A DNA stretch of 64,000 bases from Ceratopteris richardii (GCA_020310875.1 CM035423.1:137928520-137992519); one strand, 5' to 3'; numbered from the stretch's first letter, positions 9,788-21,783 are shown. Program-made: numbers and translations. The notes: a model not told the origin generated them from the sequence alone.

Positions 9788-10458
9788 TGCTTCTTCCCAT
9801 TGCTTCTTGCCTTTTGCTTCATCATAGCTCTGTGGTTTTCATCATCTTTGACCATATATGCATAGTCTTTCTGAGTTATGTATGAGGTATCATATGAATA
9901 CCTTTCTGGTTGTCTTCTAGTTTTGCTTGACCTTCTTGGTTCAAACTCTTCATGTGTATCTGAATACACGTCTTCATCTTCGTTTCTCATACCTGATCCG
10001 TTCCTGGACGTACTTGCCTGCATATGATTTTCATCTCTATTTACCTGAACAATTGATTTCCCTTTCTCTCTTCTTTTTATTTCTTCTTCGAATTCTTCAG
10101 TCGTATGACTTTGATCTGCATACCAGCTTTTTTGTTCATCAAATGTAACATCTCTGGACACAGTAAATTGTTTGGTCAGAGGATTCCATAACCTGTAACC
10201 CATCTGCTTTTCATCATATCCGACGAACACATATTTCTCTGCTTTCGGTTCAAGCTTATGTCTGAGTTGAGACGGTACATAAGCATACGCTACTGATCCA
10301 AACACTTTGCAGTGATCAAGTGTTGGCTTCTTTCCCCACCATGCTTCATAAGGGGTCATTCCTTCCAATGCTGTACATGGTAATTTGTTTACCAAGTATG
10401 TAGCTGTGTTTACAGCTTCAGCCCAAAGATAATTTGGACAATCCTTTTCGTTTAGCAT
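9712..10458 (-). CDS. Copia-A integrase C-terminal part and linker
   Basis: A 248-residue frame with the WAEAV, GMTPYEAWWGKKP, HCKVFGSVAYAYVP and KYVFVGYDEKQ blocks that end Copia integrases. A charged linker (EFEPRRSSKTRRQPERY) leading to reverse transcriptase follows. It is one part of the same fossil polyprotein as the neighbouring frames on this strand. Confidence 0.9.
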   Translation of the reverse strand: MLNEKDCPNYLWAEAVNTATYLVNKLPCTALEGMTPYEAWWGKKPTLDHCKVFGSVAYAYVPSQLRHKLEPKAEKYVFVGYDEKQMGYRLWNPLTKQFTVSRDVTFDEQKSWYADQSHTTEEFEEEIKRREKGKSIVQVNRDENHMQASTSRNGSGMRNEDEDVYSDTHEEFEPRRSSKTRRQPERYSYDTSYITQKDYAYMVKDDENHRAMMKQKARSNGKKQWKKKLAHWKRTRHGNLFQKQMVRK

Positions 10459-10461
10459 AGC

Positions 10462-12468
10462 TCATGCGAATTCGACTAGAACTCGGTTCCTTCTTTCTGC
10501 TACTCCATTTTGTTGTGGTGTATATCTGCAGGTTATTTCTCTTTTAATACCTGCATTCCAAAGATAGTCATTGAATTCTCGGGAGAAGTATTCTCCCCCT
10601 CCATCAGACCTCAGTCTTTTAAGTTTTCGTCCGGTAAGTCTTTCAACATATGCATGAAAATGCCTGAAAGCTCCAAATACTTCTGACTTCTCTTTCAAAA
10701 CATAAAGAGTTATCCACCTTGTTGCATCATCAATGAATAAAACATAGTACCTTGATCCGCTGATTGATCCTTCTTTCGTTGGCCCCCACACATCTGTATG
10801 AATAAGCTCGAGTACTTCATCATGTTTGAATCCTTCCTTCTGGAAAGGTAACCTGTGGGCTTTTCCCAACTGACATGCTTTGCACTTATGAATCATATGT
10901 TGATTCTGTATATTTGGTAATCCCAATACTGACTGATTCGTTATCATAGCTTTAATTCCTTTTTCATTGAAATGACCCAATCTCTTATGCCAGAGATCAA
11001 GTTCTGTAATTACCTTTTCTCCATGTGTGAGCAACGCTTGGCCAATGTTCCCTTGTACTCTTAAAGTAAAGAGTCTTCCTTCTTTCTTTCCAGAAACGAT
11101 CTGGTTATAACCGTTCTCGGGATCTTCTACAAATACACCTTTATTTGTAAATCTGACCTGAGAACCTTTCTCAACTATCTGTCCCACGCTAATCAAATTT
11201 TTCGGTATTGTTGGAACATACAAAACATTGGTTAGCAAATCTGCTCCATTCTTGCATTTCACTTTTCCAATTGAGTGTACGCTATGTCTCGTATTGTCAC
11301 CTGTTTGAACAGTGTGACTAGAACTACCTTTTTCTAGTTCTGACATTAGTTCTATATTTCCTGACAAGTGATTAGAACATCCAGAGTCAATGTAGAATAC
11401 CTTTAGGTCTTCATTATCTGATGTGCTGATAGAGTTCATCATCAACGATGTATGACTTTCATTCTGCGTGTCGTTTGCATAGTTGTTGTAGGTGGTGTTG
11501 TAGGATTGATTCTGTCCCCAACTTCTCACTCCACCTCTACCATAGCCTCCTCTTTGATTTTGTCTTCCTCTTTGATGTCTTCCGCTTCTGCCTCTGCTAT
11601 TACTGTTTTGATTTTGATTTGATCCTTGTTGATTGTGCCAGCAATCATGAGCCAAATGATTACTGAGTCCACAGATCCAACAAGCCTTCTTGTTGGTATT
11701 CTGGCTACTTCCTCCTCTTCCAAAACCTCTTGTTCTTCCTCTGCCAGTGCCTTTACCTCTTGCGTAATAGGCCTGAGAGCTCGACTCTTCTTCGTCTTTT
11801 GTCTTACCTTTGTCTTTCTTTTTGTTCTTCATGTACATTGTAGAGCTTTGTCCTTTATCTGCATCTCCTTTCAAGTCTTGCTCATATGTGAGCATCAAAC
11901 CAAGCAACTGATTTAAATCTGGCACAAAATGATTTAAAGAAAGTTCAGTTGATAATACGAAGGGTTTCCACCTTTCATCTCCTCTCAAACCTGTGAGCAC
12001 TTGCGCTATCAATCTATGATCTTCGACTTCTTCATTTATGGATCCAAGACTATCTGCTAGATCCTTCATTTTAGTGACGTAGTCACTTATGCTTTGACTC
12101 GACTTCTTTTTGAATGTTGTAAATTCGGACCATAAGCTAGCCTTCCTGGCTTTCGTAGTATATTGGAAATGATCTTCCAATGCACTCCATATGTCCTCTG
12201 CTTTCTCCAGACCTCTAATATGCGGTAGTAGATGGTCTGTTACGGTATTATAGATGTAAGCTCTTGCCGTTGCATCTTTCTTCTTCCACAGCTTCAAGGC
12301 TTCTAACTCTTCTTTTTCCGGTTGACTATCATCTTCGAAAGTCGGCTTCTTTTCTTCTCCGGTCACGTACATCATTAAGTCCTTACTCATAAGTAAGGCT
12401 TCCATGTGCATTACCCATGCGGGATAATTATCTCTGTCCAACTTATCAATAGTAACGTGGTCTGCCAT
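10462..12468 (-). CDS. Copia-A gag, protease and integrase core
   Basis: A 668-residue frame starting 352 bp inside the 5' LTR. Residues about 1-200 are Copia gag (LDRDNYPAWVMHM, the DYVTKMKDLADSL block). An RG/QN-rich basic stretch holds a CCHC knuckle (CWICGLSNHLAHDC). The aspartic protease has the DSGCSNH motif. The integrase zinc finger reads HKRLGHFNEKG...CKACQLGKAHR, followed by the catalytic core (HTDVWGP, LRSDGGGEY, PQQNGVAERRNR) with the D, D and E positions visible. It looks whole over this length. Confidence 0.94.
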   Translation of the reverse strand: MADHVTIDKLDRDNYPAWVMHMEALLMSKDLMMYVTGEEKKPTFEDDSQPEKEELEALKLWKKKDATARAYIYNTVTDHLLPHIRGLEKAEDIWSALEDHFQYTTKARKASLWSEFTTFKKKSSQSISDYVTKMKDLADSLGSINEEVEDHRLIAQVLTGLRGDERWKPFVLSTELSLNHFVPDLNQLLGLMLTYEQDLKGDADKGQSSTMYMKNKKKDKGKTKDEEESSSQAYYARGKGTGRGRTRGFGRGGSSQNTNKKACWICGLSNHLAHDCWHNQQGSNQNQNSNSRGRSGRHQRGRQNQRGGYGRGGVRSWGQNQSYNTTYNNYANDTQNESHTSLMMNSISTSDNEDLKVFYIDSGCSNHLSGNIELMSELEKGSSSHTVQTGDNTRHSVHSIGKVKCKNGADLLTNVLYVPTIPKNLISVGQIVEKGSQVRFTNKGVFVEDPENGYNQIVSGKKEGRLFTLRVQGNIGQALLTHGEKVITELDLWHKRLGHFNEKGIKAMITNQSVLGLPNIQNQHMIHKCKACQLGKAHRLPFQKEGFKHDEVLELIHTDVWGPTKEGSISGSRYYVLFIDDATRWITLYVLKEKSEVFGAFRHFHAYVERLTGRKLKRLRSDGGGEYFSREFNDYLWNAGIKREITCRYTPQQNGVAERRNRVLVEFA

Positions 12469-12593
12469 GATCTTCTTGTTTCTGTTACTTCCGGTGAGCT
12501 TTTGAGAATCTCTCTGCTCTTCAGAATCTTTCTCGTTCTGGTTCTGCTCGTTGTGGTTAACCGGCTCTTGTTTCCAATAATGGTGAATACTCT

Positions 12594-12818
12594 AGGCTCT
12601 GATTAGATATGCCTAGCTCTGATTAGCTATGCCTAGCTCTGACTCTGATTAGATATGCCTAGCTCTGGTTAGCTATGCCTAGCTCTGACTCTGATTAGAT
12701 ATGCCTAGCTCTGGTAAGCTATGCCTAGCTCTGACTCTGATTAGATATGCCTAGCTCTGGTTAGCTATGCCTAGCTCTGACTCTAATTAGATATGCCTAG
12801 CTCTGGTTAGCTATGCCT
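12594..12818 (-). repeat. Tandem array in the Copia-A leader, built on primer-site sequence
   Basis: About five 46-bp units, each made of two near-20-bp halves (tctgattagatatgcctagc and tctggttagctatgcctagc) plus tctgac. On the minus strand each half reads ...TAAYCAGAGCTAGGCATA..., which repeats the end of the primer-binding site (TATTAGAGC) and the bases just after it. It lies between the primer-binding site and gag. Confidence 0.9.
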
Positions 12819-12819
12819 A

Positions 12820-12831
12820 GCTCTAATACCA
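12820..12831 (-). other. Copia-A primer-binding site (initiator Met-tRNA type)
   Basis: The minus strand reads TGGTATTAGAGC, eleven of twelve bases matching the TGGTATCAGAGC that pairs with plant initiator methionine tRNA. It is one base from the 5' LTR. Confidence 0.9.
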
Positions 12832-12832
12832 C

Positions 12833-14079
12833 TGTTGCGGAAATGTGGTATACTTCTTTTCTCTGATACCACTCCTTGACGACGCGACGAAGGCTGAGCC
12901 TTGCGGAAACCACCACGCCCAAGAAGAGCTAAGCTAGAGTGATTTAGAACACCTCTGTAATCAATCAATAGCGTAGCAAAGCCTAGCGCTCAACATATAA
13001 GACTGCGCTCTAAATTCACTGGAAAAATTTCACCGAAACTTCACCAGACTGTCACTGGACTGACACCGTAATCGTACCGGAATTGTACCGGAATGAACTT
13101 CAATTTTGTTTATAATTACTTCAAGCGAACATACATGAAGTAAGGAAGTGACGCAAAAGCTTCCTTAACTTACTGAACTCTTTCTGAAGTTTAAGAGAAA
13201 AACTCCACCAGTTCAGACAACCTCTTTCCGGTCAGACTTTGTACTATGTGTGGATATCTTTTCCACTGGAAACTTTGATCAACTGAAAGTAGAGATGTCT
13301 AGCTACAGAATGAGCTATCTCTCACACAAAACTTCGCATTACTCTGCGAGATCTACGTCGTTCTTCTACCGGAAATTACTCGTTTACTGTAAGAACTGTA
13401 ACTGACCGAAAATGCGTTTACTGAGAAAACATTAACTGTTGACTAACTTTAACTATAACATAAACATACTCTGTTTCTACCACATACAAATAGTACGCAC
13501 GAACATCCACATGAACATGTGTTTTCTATTTAGAGAAGATGTGTACAAGTGAGCTTGGCCTCTTCTTGCTCAAGCTACAGAAACTCTCCTATACTGAGTC
13601 GTTTCTTATTACCATCTCTCTCAGATGAATACCCGATATTTCAGGCTTCTGTTATTCATCTATACATACGCGATCTTGGCGTCTTCTTCTACATACGCGA
13701 TCTCTGGCGTCTTCTTCTACATACGCGATCTATGGCGTCTTTTGCGTCTCTGCGCATCTGCTATATCTCTATTCTCTATATCTCTCTTCACACTCTTCTT
13801 CTACTCACTCCTTCTTCTATTTGTGCTCTTATTTATACTGCGCACTCTTCTCACGCACGTTCTTGTTCGCACTTCCCTTCTATTATTTCTTTGCACGTTC
13901 TCTCTTTGTACAGTTTGATTTGGCGTAACGAGCTCTGATCCTGGGAGAATCTGTACTGTACATAACGGTCGTGGATTTGTCCCTCCACTAAGGTTTTTGA
14001 TTTTTTTTTTTTTGATTCTGCTTCTCTTTTCTTTTCTTTTCCCTTTTTCTTTGTCAAATTCGTGAGTGTTTCTTCAACA
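12833..14079 (-). repeat. Copia-A 5' LTR
   Basis: 1,247 bp; the partner of 7047-8268. One short internal segment (acatacgcgatctctggcgt type) is present in one more copy here than in the other LTR, a small tandem-number difference. Confidence 0.95.
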
Positions 14080-14084
14080 GCTCT

Positions 14085-15560
14085 AAAGAAAATGCTGATT
14101 GTCACGTTGCTCAATTCGAGATAAAGTGGATAGTCAATGGATATCTAGGCATATATGGTGATGACATCAAACTCCAACAATTTGTAGCTACATTGAAAGG
14201 AAGAGCAATGAGCTAGTTTTGTCAATACGGTATTGCTCATTTCGCTACATATGATGCATTAAAAACAACTTTTTTACAAAGATTTAGGAAAGAAAAAACT
14301 CCCTCTGATGTGTTGAGGAAGTTGAGAGCAATTAGAAAAAGGAACGTGTTAGTAGAAGACTATGCTCAGAAATTTAAAGATTTAATGGAAAGATTACAGG
14401 GTAACCAGAGACCTATCGACGAGATGTTGGTGGGTTACTTCCTAAAAGGATTAAGGAGCAGCATGAGGCATGCATTTGCAAGTGTGGATATAGCTAATGG
14501 TTTTGATGTATTAGTGTTAGCAGCTCCAAGAGTGGAAATATGATTTGGTAGATAAAAAAAGAGACATAGTGATCCTAGTTCAGATGCTGAATCAGATTCA
14601 GAAATGGAATCAGAGAAAGGGACAACCGATTTTGATCTGATACTAAAGATGAAGAAGTGGTGTTGAGAAGACACTGCAAACATAAAGGTAAACAAAGTAA
14701 AGAGGAAGCCTTGATTAGTAAGTTAAAGAAACATGGATATTCTATAATAGCTCCGAAAGAGAAAAGATTTTGTGATATTTGTGATAAAGATGGACACACA
14801 ACAAGTCAGTGTTGGTATAACCCCAAGCATAGAGGGCAAAGTTCAAGGAAGGAAAATAGAAATAATAACAAAGTGGCTGCCAATCAGGCTATTCCAGTTC
14901 AGGCAACGAGGTAATTTTCAGAGGCAGTAGCAAGGATGGCTACCATGGAGAGAACATGTGAACTAGCAAGGAAATAACCAACAAGGAAATCAGTAGGGTA
15001 GACCACCTAGGATGATGCCTTGTGGGTATTGTTCAACACTTGATCATCAAATAGGGCCTAATTGTCCTTTATGGGTGAAGCATAGAGAAGAAACGGGTAT
15101 ACTAGTGGTTCACTATAATCAAAATAATCAACAAGGGAGCAACAACAACAAGCTCAGCAGGCTGCTCAGACCAATGCTATAATTATAGATTTATCGGATC
15201 AAGAATGTTGTAATCATTTAGGTGCAAGTACATCAGGAAATCTACATCAGAACCATGAAAATCAATGGAATTGTGATTGTAAGCAATGTGGTAAAGTTAA
15301 GGAAGTGGATGTCTTGGTAGTTACAAGGTCTAAAAATAAAGGTCCCATCGATTGGCAGGAACAAAGACATATAAGAGACCAAGTTCAGAAATAGATCCAA
15401 CATGATCAGCAAAAATAGGTGCAAGTTTCAAGTTCATCTTAGGAGGAGGATGATGCAATATTCTTACAAAAAATGAAGAAGGAGGATAAGATTAAGTCCA
15501 AGCAAGATTTAGACAAGGACGGGTTCGAGGTGATTATTAACTCTCCTTTGCAATTGTCGT
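14085..15560 (+). pseudogene. Gypsy-A gag remnant with zinc knuckles
   Basis: The frame at 14310-14543 and its surroundings carry the gag capsid-type block (FLQRFRKEKTPSDVLRKLRAI, EDYAQKFKDLMERL, FLKGLRSSMRHAF). A CCHC knuckle CDICDKDGHTTSQC follows at about 14775-14817, and a second cysteine cluster (CGYCSTLDHQIGPNC) near 15022. It is a broken fossil with several breaks and is continuous with the leader left of Copia-A. Confidence 0.8.
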
Positions 15561-15599
15561 TGGATCAGTTATTATCTTTGGTACCAGCTTTTAGAGAGA

Positions 15600-16570
15600 A
15601 GTTATTGAAGAAGCTTGTTGGACAACAGTTAGAGCTAGCAACTATGTAGGTACCGTCGACATCCGCTAATAACATTGATCTGGCAGATGTAGATTTTGTT
15701 GTGCCAGTAATTCAGGCACAATATAACCAAACACGATTTGATGAAGTGTTGATTGATGGTGGCTCAGGAGTGAATATATTACCTCAACATATTTTTAAAG
15801 AAATAGGGAATGGGGCATTGGCTCCAACACCTTTTCAAGTAAACATGGATTGAACTAGACTCCAACCGTTGGGCATTCTGAAGCAACAACAAATCATAAT
15901 TTCAGGGATGTCATTCACGGTAAACTTTGTGGTGACTAGAATGTCTGAGTCAGCATACCCGTATGAAATGTTGTTAGGAAGACCTTGGTTCAAGTTGGCT
16001 AAGGTTAAGCAGGATTGGGGATTGAATGTGGTGGTGATTACAAAAGGTAAAAAGCAGGTGACAATTCCCATGGAAGGTAGAAGAAACATGTCGGTACAAG
16101 AGAAACCACTGATGGCTCGGAGCATTATTTTGGCAGATGAGATAGAAGATGATGAGGAGGAGGAATTTCTGAAGGCAAACCCAACTGTTGTACCAGTTTT
16201 GGAAGTAGATGTGGAAGGTGTGTTAGCAAAGGATGACGAACTAGTGGAGAAGTCAAGTGAGCCAGTTCTAGGTGATGCATTGGAGGGTACACAGTTGAGA
16301 CAGATGTTTGAACAAAGTCTGGAAATTCCTACGCAGCAAAAACTGGAGCAGCAAGAGAAAGAGGTAATTAATTTGGCTGAAAAGATTTATGAGCAAAAAT
16401 ATGCAAGTTCTGGCAAGGTAAAAGAGGACGAACTTCAAGAAATTAATTTCGGGACGGAGACTGAACCAAAGATGGTGAGAGTAAGCAAAGAATTAGAGGG
16501 TCAGTTCATGGAAGACTTGATTTGCTTATTAAAGGAATATGTGGATGTTTTTGCTTGGGACTACTCATAG
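15600..16570 (+). pseudogene. Gypsy-A aspartic protease region and acidic linker
   Basis: The region near 15690-15850 reads as a retropepsin-like segment with an LIDGGSGVNILP active-site block. The frame at 15869-16570 (233 residues) continues with the MLLGRPW flap-type motif and an acidic linker, ending in the LLKEYVDVFAWDYS words that precede Gypsy reverse transcriptase. Confidence 0.8.
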
Positions 16571-18107
16571 GTGAAAGGAATAGACCCTGATTTACATCAG
16601 CATAGGATAAATTTAAAGAAAGATGCAGTTCCGGTTGTGCGACAAAGGTATGAGATGAATCCTAATTTTGCTAAGCAGGTTAAGGAAGAAATTGATAAGT
16701 TGTTGGCAGTAGGATTTATCAAACCAGTTAATTAGGTGACATGGTTGTCTCCTATTATAGTGGTCCCTAAAAAGAATGGGAAGTTTAGAATTTGTGTTGA
16801 TTATAGAATGTTAAATGCAGCAACGATTACAGATTCCCTCCCTATGCCATTCTGTGATGCAGTATTGGATGCAGTAGCTAGACATGAGATGTATAGTTTT
16901 TTGGATGGATTCTTAGGTTACAATCAAATTCGTGTTGCTGAGGAGGATCAACACAAAACTGCATTCATTACAGAATTTGGTGCTTATGTGTTTACAATTA
17001 TGAGTTTTGGATTGAAGAATGGACCGCCCTCGTTCAATTATGTGGCGCATAAAGTGTTTGAACCTTATTTGCAGGATTTCATGCAAAGTCTTTGTGGATG
17101 AATTTTTAGTATCTGGAAAAAAGGTACAACACCTGTTGTATCTGAAATCTTGTTTTGACAGATGCAAGAAATTTAGTATGGTGCTCAATCCGTTCAAGAG
17201 AGTCATTGCATTAAAGAGTGGTATTTTATTTGGACATGTCATTTCTCAAGAAGGAATGGCTATAGATGTTAAGAAGATTGAAGCTATTAGGATTGCAAAA
17301 GCTCCCACAAATGTCAAGGAAGTAATGAGGTTCGTTGGTCAGATTAAGTGGCATGCTAGGTATTTAAGGTACTTGGCCAACATTTCTTTACCACTCACAC
17401 GTTTGACAAAGAAGGATGTTCCCTTTGTACGGGTTGAAGCTCAAGAAAAAGCATTTTAGTTATTAACAAAGATGGTTTTAGTAGCACCAATTTTGCAGCC
17501 TCCAGATTGGTCGTTGCCATTCCACATATTTGTTGATGCATCGAATGTGGCTGCAGGAGCAGTTTTGATGCAGTAAAAGCAAAAAGGATTGTATAGGCCA
17601 ATATATTATGCTAGTAGGGTGTTGTGTGTAGCTGAACAAAACTATCCGGTGACTGAAAGAGAAGCTTTAGCAATGGTGTATGCTCTTAACAAGTTTAGAC
17701 ATTATTTATTGGGTAATAAAGTGATTTTTCATGTTGATCATGAGGCTTTGGTGTATGTGATCAAGAAGCCTTTATTGACAAGAAGGTTTGCTAGGTGGAT
17801 GTTTCTACTGCAAGAATTTGATTTTGTTATTATTCATACTCTAGGTAAAGAGCATGCAATGGAAGACTACTTTAGTAGATTGGAATCAGGTGAAGCACCT
17901 ATAGGTGTAAATGATGAATTACCTGATGCGAAGCTATTTAATGCACAAATTGTTGATTCTGATTCTCGGTATGATCAATTATTAGTGTTTCTAACTGATG
18001 GAGCATTACCTCAACATTTTACACCTGATCAAAGGAGGAAGTTTACTCTCAAAAGTAGACCATATTTGGTTATAGCTGGTGCATTGTATAAAAAGGGAGT
18101 GGATTAG
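16571..18107 (+). pseudogene. Gypsy-A reverse transcriptase and RNase H
   Basis: Reverse transcriptase words run from 16600: SPIIVVPKKNGKFRICVDYR, YSFLDGFLGYNQI, the MSFGLKNGPPSF block, and a VFVDEF segment in place of the usual catalytic YxDD. The connection domain lies at about 17220-17460. RNase H lies at about 17480-17900 (VDASN, YPVTEREALAMVYALNKFRHYLLG, VDHEAL). It is a typical plant Gypsy pol middle section, broken. Confidence 0.88.
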
Positions 18108-19230
18108 GTCATTAGGAGATGTGTACTAGAGTTTGAGCAACCAGCTGTGTTATAAGAAGCATATTCAAGTCCAACAGGAGGTCACTTGTCAAGAGATATT
18201 ACACAGAAAAAGGTTTTACAAGCAGGTTTGTGGTGGCCTACTGTATTAAAGGATGCTCATGAACTTGCTAAAAGATGTGTGATTTGTTAGAAAACAGGCC
18301 AACCAAATAATTCAGATCGGATGTCTGATCATCCTATTTTACCTTTGATCCATTTCAAAAGTGGGGTATGGATTTTGTTGGACCTATTAAGCCTATTACT
18401 CAGCGTGGTAATAGATATATTTTAGTAGCTACAGATTATTGCACAAAGTGGGTGGAAGTAGTAGCATTGAAGGACAACAAGGTTGCAAGTGTTGCAAAGT
18501 TCCTCTACCACAACATTATGACTAGGTTTGGTTGTCCAATAGAGTTGGTAAGTGATAGAGGTGCTCACTTTCTCAATGAAGTGATTTCAGAGTTAACAAA
18601 AACACATCTAATTATGCATAAAAAGTCTACCGCTTATCCTCCACAAGAAAATGGTCAAGCAGAAAGCACTAATAAGTCTTTGATGCGTATTCTTAAAAAG
18701 TTAGAGCATGATAATCAGAAAAATTGGGATTTGCTTTTAGATTCAACTTTATGGTCATTCAGGACAACTTTTAAGGTAACTACAAGAATGACAAGGGCTT
18801 GAAGCTATATTTCCAATGGAGTTTGTGGTTCCAAGTTGTTAGTATCAGCTGAAAAGATGTCTCTTGAAGTTTCAGTTAAGCATAGAATTAAGTATCTTCT
18901 TCAGTTGGAGGAGGATCATTTAGTTAGTGCCTACATAATAGAAGTAATTCAAAGAAGGAGACAAGCTTGGGTTAATAATATGAATGTGAAATTCAAGTTA
19001 TTTCAAGAAGGAGATTCGGTGATGGTGTACAACTCCAAATTAGGACCTCATCCAAGAAAACTTACATTGAGATATAAAGGTCTATATCAGATTGTGAAGG
19101 ACTTAGGTCAAGGAACTTTTTTACTAGCTGATGTGTTTGGCACAAGAATGGAAAAACCAATCAATGGATTTCGTCTAAAAAAGTTTCAAGGGAAGCCACC
19201 TCATATAGATTGGTTATCATCAAATTTCTT
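18108..19230 (+). pseudogene. Gypsy-A integrase
   Basis: One HHCC-type zinc module lies near 18170-18290 (GLWWPT, KRCVIC). The core at 18368-18802 shows WGMDF-type, LVSDRGAHF and ENGQAESTNKS blocks, with the D, D and E positions. A C-terminal segment (18836-19220) ends in an RYKGLYQIVKDLGQGTFLL-type block. There is no chromodomain. Unlike Gypsy-B, only a single zinc module is present. Confidence 0.87.
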
Positions 19231-21241
19231 TCAGGTATTAATGAATCCAAATGTGCAATTGGGCACCCTTTCAGATCATCATTGCAAGAAAACTTATTTT
19301 TCTACATTCGGATCAGTAATGGTATGTTTTCTGAAGAATGGTTCTTTCAAGGTGTCACTAAGTACCTTTGAAAGATTATATTGGTGCTCTTATGATAATT
19401 TGAGAAGTTGGGGTATATTAGTAGAAAAGGTTTCTAAAATGTTTCGCTTAGTCAGATTTTGTTGGGCAAGAATAGAAGAATTTTGCTTTTTCGGAGTTTT
19501 ATCAATCGGATATCATCAAATCGGATTTTGCTCAGTCCGTTGTTCGCGGCTCAGAATTTGTCGGTTCATAGTAGATGGAATCAGAATTCACTCCGTTGGA
19601 GTTTCCTCTCTCAGAGTTTGCTGGATCGAAAAGCATGAGTTCGGAGAAAGTTTGTCAGGATGCTATTTTTTTAGAATAGTTTCGTGCACTAAAGTGTTCA
19701 AGGCAAAATGCACGAGTAAACAATTTTTAAAATTTCATTGTTTTGCGAGAAGATGTGAAATTATTAGATGCAAATCTCACTTATAGACAAGCATTATCAA
19801 TAGTCACTATTACGTGTGAGCAAGGTGGTGCCATGTAGGTACTTGAGAGATGATTTGAAGCTTGGCACTTGCATTTTGTGTCTGTCGAACGCTATTTCAT
19901 GCCGAGAAGGAAGACAATCAGTGTAAACTCTATTGCTCCGACTGGGAATGCAGAAGGAATGAGAGGCAGAGGGAAACGTAGGGAGGTTGCAGCTTGGAAA
20001 GATGAGTCCACTTTGGAGGAAAGTGATAGTCTACTGCAAGAGGAAGAGGAGGGCACTCCAACACCAACTTCAGCCAGCAAGTTTTTGCAATCACTGATGG
20101 ACCCATTCATGGATTTCAAAATGGAGATTGATGTCAGTGCACCTCTGAATGTGGCATGGTTATAGCATGTTTCCCTCTTTGAGTTTGCCTCGCTACCTTT
20201 GTCAACATGGAAATTTAACTATTATGCGAAGATCCAATTGGAGATCATCAAGAAGACAAAAGGCCAACTTTCTATGCAGGTACGTGAGGGTGGTCGACAA
20301 TATTACATGCTGAAGAATGCTACATATGCACGACGCGAGCAGTTAAAGTGGTATTTAGAACTTCTATGTTTCATCATTAAGTATGACTATATGTCGAAGG
20401 AGAATTTTTTCTCCTTTAGCGTGTGCCGAAGTAGGTGGGAGAGTCCGTTGGGCACATTGGGTCTATGAGAGAATGCATAGTGAGATTTTTGCAGGGGATA
20501 GATGAAAAACACTGATGAATAGCACGATGGCAATGTACTTGGCTGCTTTGTTTCAATTTGTTCAATATCTTGACAAGCAGGAAGTGGTGTGGCCCAAAGA
20601 GAGTATAAGTCAACTAGATTCATTAGTGTGTAAGAAGCCGGAACACGTGTTTGGCAAGGAGATAGAACAACACAAAGATGTATACAGTGATTTATTTAAA
20701 GTTGGCTACAAGATGAAAGAAATAGCTTCAGTTGCTCAAAAGTTAAAAGGAGAGTCTTCTAAGGGATTAATTTTTCAGGAGTCATTGGTTCATATTTCGA
20801 ACAATGAGGAGAAACCAAGGGTAGTTGGAAGGACATTCAAGCTATCGAAGGAAAGGAGGTTAGAGCCTGAATTGCAAACAGTCATGGATAAATCTACAGG
20901 TGAGCAGAGTCAACAATCAAAGATTGAAATAGGTTCAAAAGTGAAGATGATGCAGATGAAGTTGAAGGAAGTATCTAAGTTCTTACTGAAGCAGAAAGAA
21001 CAACTGAAACAACAAAAGTAGCTTGCGGATACCATACGTATTGAAGAACATCAAGTGCTAAAGGTATAGATTCTGAGTCTTCAAGAGGAATTACAAAGGA
21101 AAAGTCAAGAGTATGAGCAGATAAGTACTCAATGTAAGAAGCACGAGGCGGTTGAAATCTCGAAGGTAAAAAATTCATTGTAGGAATTTGAGTTATGGAC
21201 AGTTCAAATGCAGGAAAAGGTAGAGTGTGAGATGAAAAATT
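19231..21241 (+). mobile_element. Gypsy-A post-integrase region with extra frames
   Basis: Two kilobases lie between integrase and the 3' LTR. Frames at 19869-20165 (98 residues, Glu-rich), 20199-20468 (89) and 20515-21021 (168) are not recognised. The last is strongly charged and ends in a probable coiled coil (MMQMKLKEVSKFLLKQKEQL). Several Gypsy lineages carry an additional, often env-like or unknown, ORF here. Gypsy-B has an extra region in the same place, also with a coiled-coil end. No transmembrane segment was obvious. Confidence 0.6.
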
Positions 21242-21778
21242 TGTGAACTGTGAATATGCTGTATCGGAAGAGTGTTGCATCAGAGTTTTGCTAAATTTGT
21301 GTTTTGCTGAATCGGATTTTTAATAGACAATAACAATTTAGTTAGGTACTGATGTCGAGTGAATATATTCGATATATTTTGTTCATAAGAAGGGGAGAAA
21401 GAAGACGAAGCGTCTCTAGGAAGAAGACGAAAGAGAAGAAGAAGTGTCTTCTCAAGAAGTAGAGTTTTAGGCATCGCAAGCAGATCATAGATCTGTACTA
21501 AAGAAATTGTAGAAGCAGAAATTGCTTAATCCGTAATGTATTCTCTATAGTTTCAAAGACTTAATGAAGCATTTTCCTTATCATTATTCAACGCAAGTGT
21601 GCGAATGTTCTCTATTCTTGTATAATTGTCTTGTTTAGCATTATCTAAAATAGAAAGTGGCGAATCTGAATTTTTGTGTGTGCTTATTCACTCTGTGTGA
21701 GAAAGATCAGCACCAAGTTTATTCTTTGCGTGAGTTTGATTAAAGTCAGTTGTGATGTGTTGATCACAAACCCCAACA
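21242..21778 (+). repeat. Gypsy-A 3' LTR
   Basis: The partner of 6092-6649, ending CCCCAACA at 21778 and followed by the target duplication gttct. The left boundary is approximate. Confidence 0.85.
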
Positions 21779-21783
21779 GTTCT

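Larger units (their letters stand above)
7047..14079 (-). mobile_element. Copia-A: near-complete Ty1/Copia LTR retrotransposon
   Basis: 7,033 bp on the minus strand. LTRs at 7047-8268 and 12833-14079 differ at about 2% by eye. The flanking 5-mers gttct (7042-7046) and gctct (14080-14084) are a target duplication with one difference. The primer-binding site is at 12820-12831 and the polypurine tract (ttgagggggagc on the minus strand) touches the 3' LTR at 8269. It carries gag, protease, integrase, reverse transcriptase and RNase H in Copia order. It looks nearly whole, with about two breaks. It is the youngest element here and sits inside Gypsy-A. Confidence 0.95.
6092..21778 (+). mobile_element. 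Gypsy-A: Ty3/Gypsy LTR retrotransposon, nested host of Copia-A
   Basis: Both LTRs are present (6092-6649 and about 21242-21778), beginning TG and ending CCCCAACA. The 5-bp target duplication gttct is seen at 6087-6091 and 21779-21783. Without the Copia-A insert the element is about 8.6 kb. Parts in order: gag with zinc knuckles, aspartic protease, reverse transcriptase, RNase H, integrase, then a long post-integrase region with its own frames. The order PR-RT-RH-IN is that of Gypsy. The two LTRs differ at roughly 8-9% of positions by eye, so it is old. It is a broken fossil with well over ten breaks. Confidence 0.9.
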
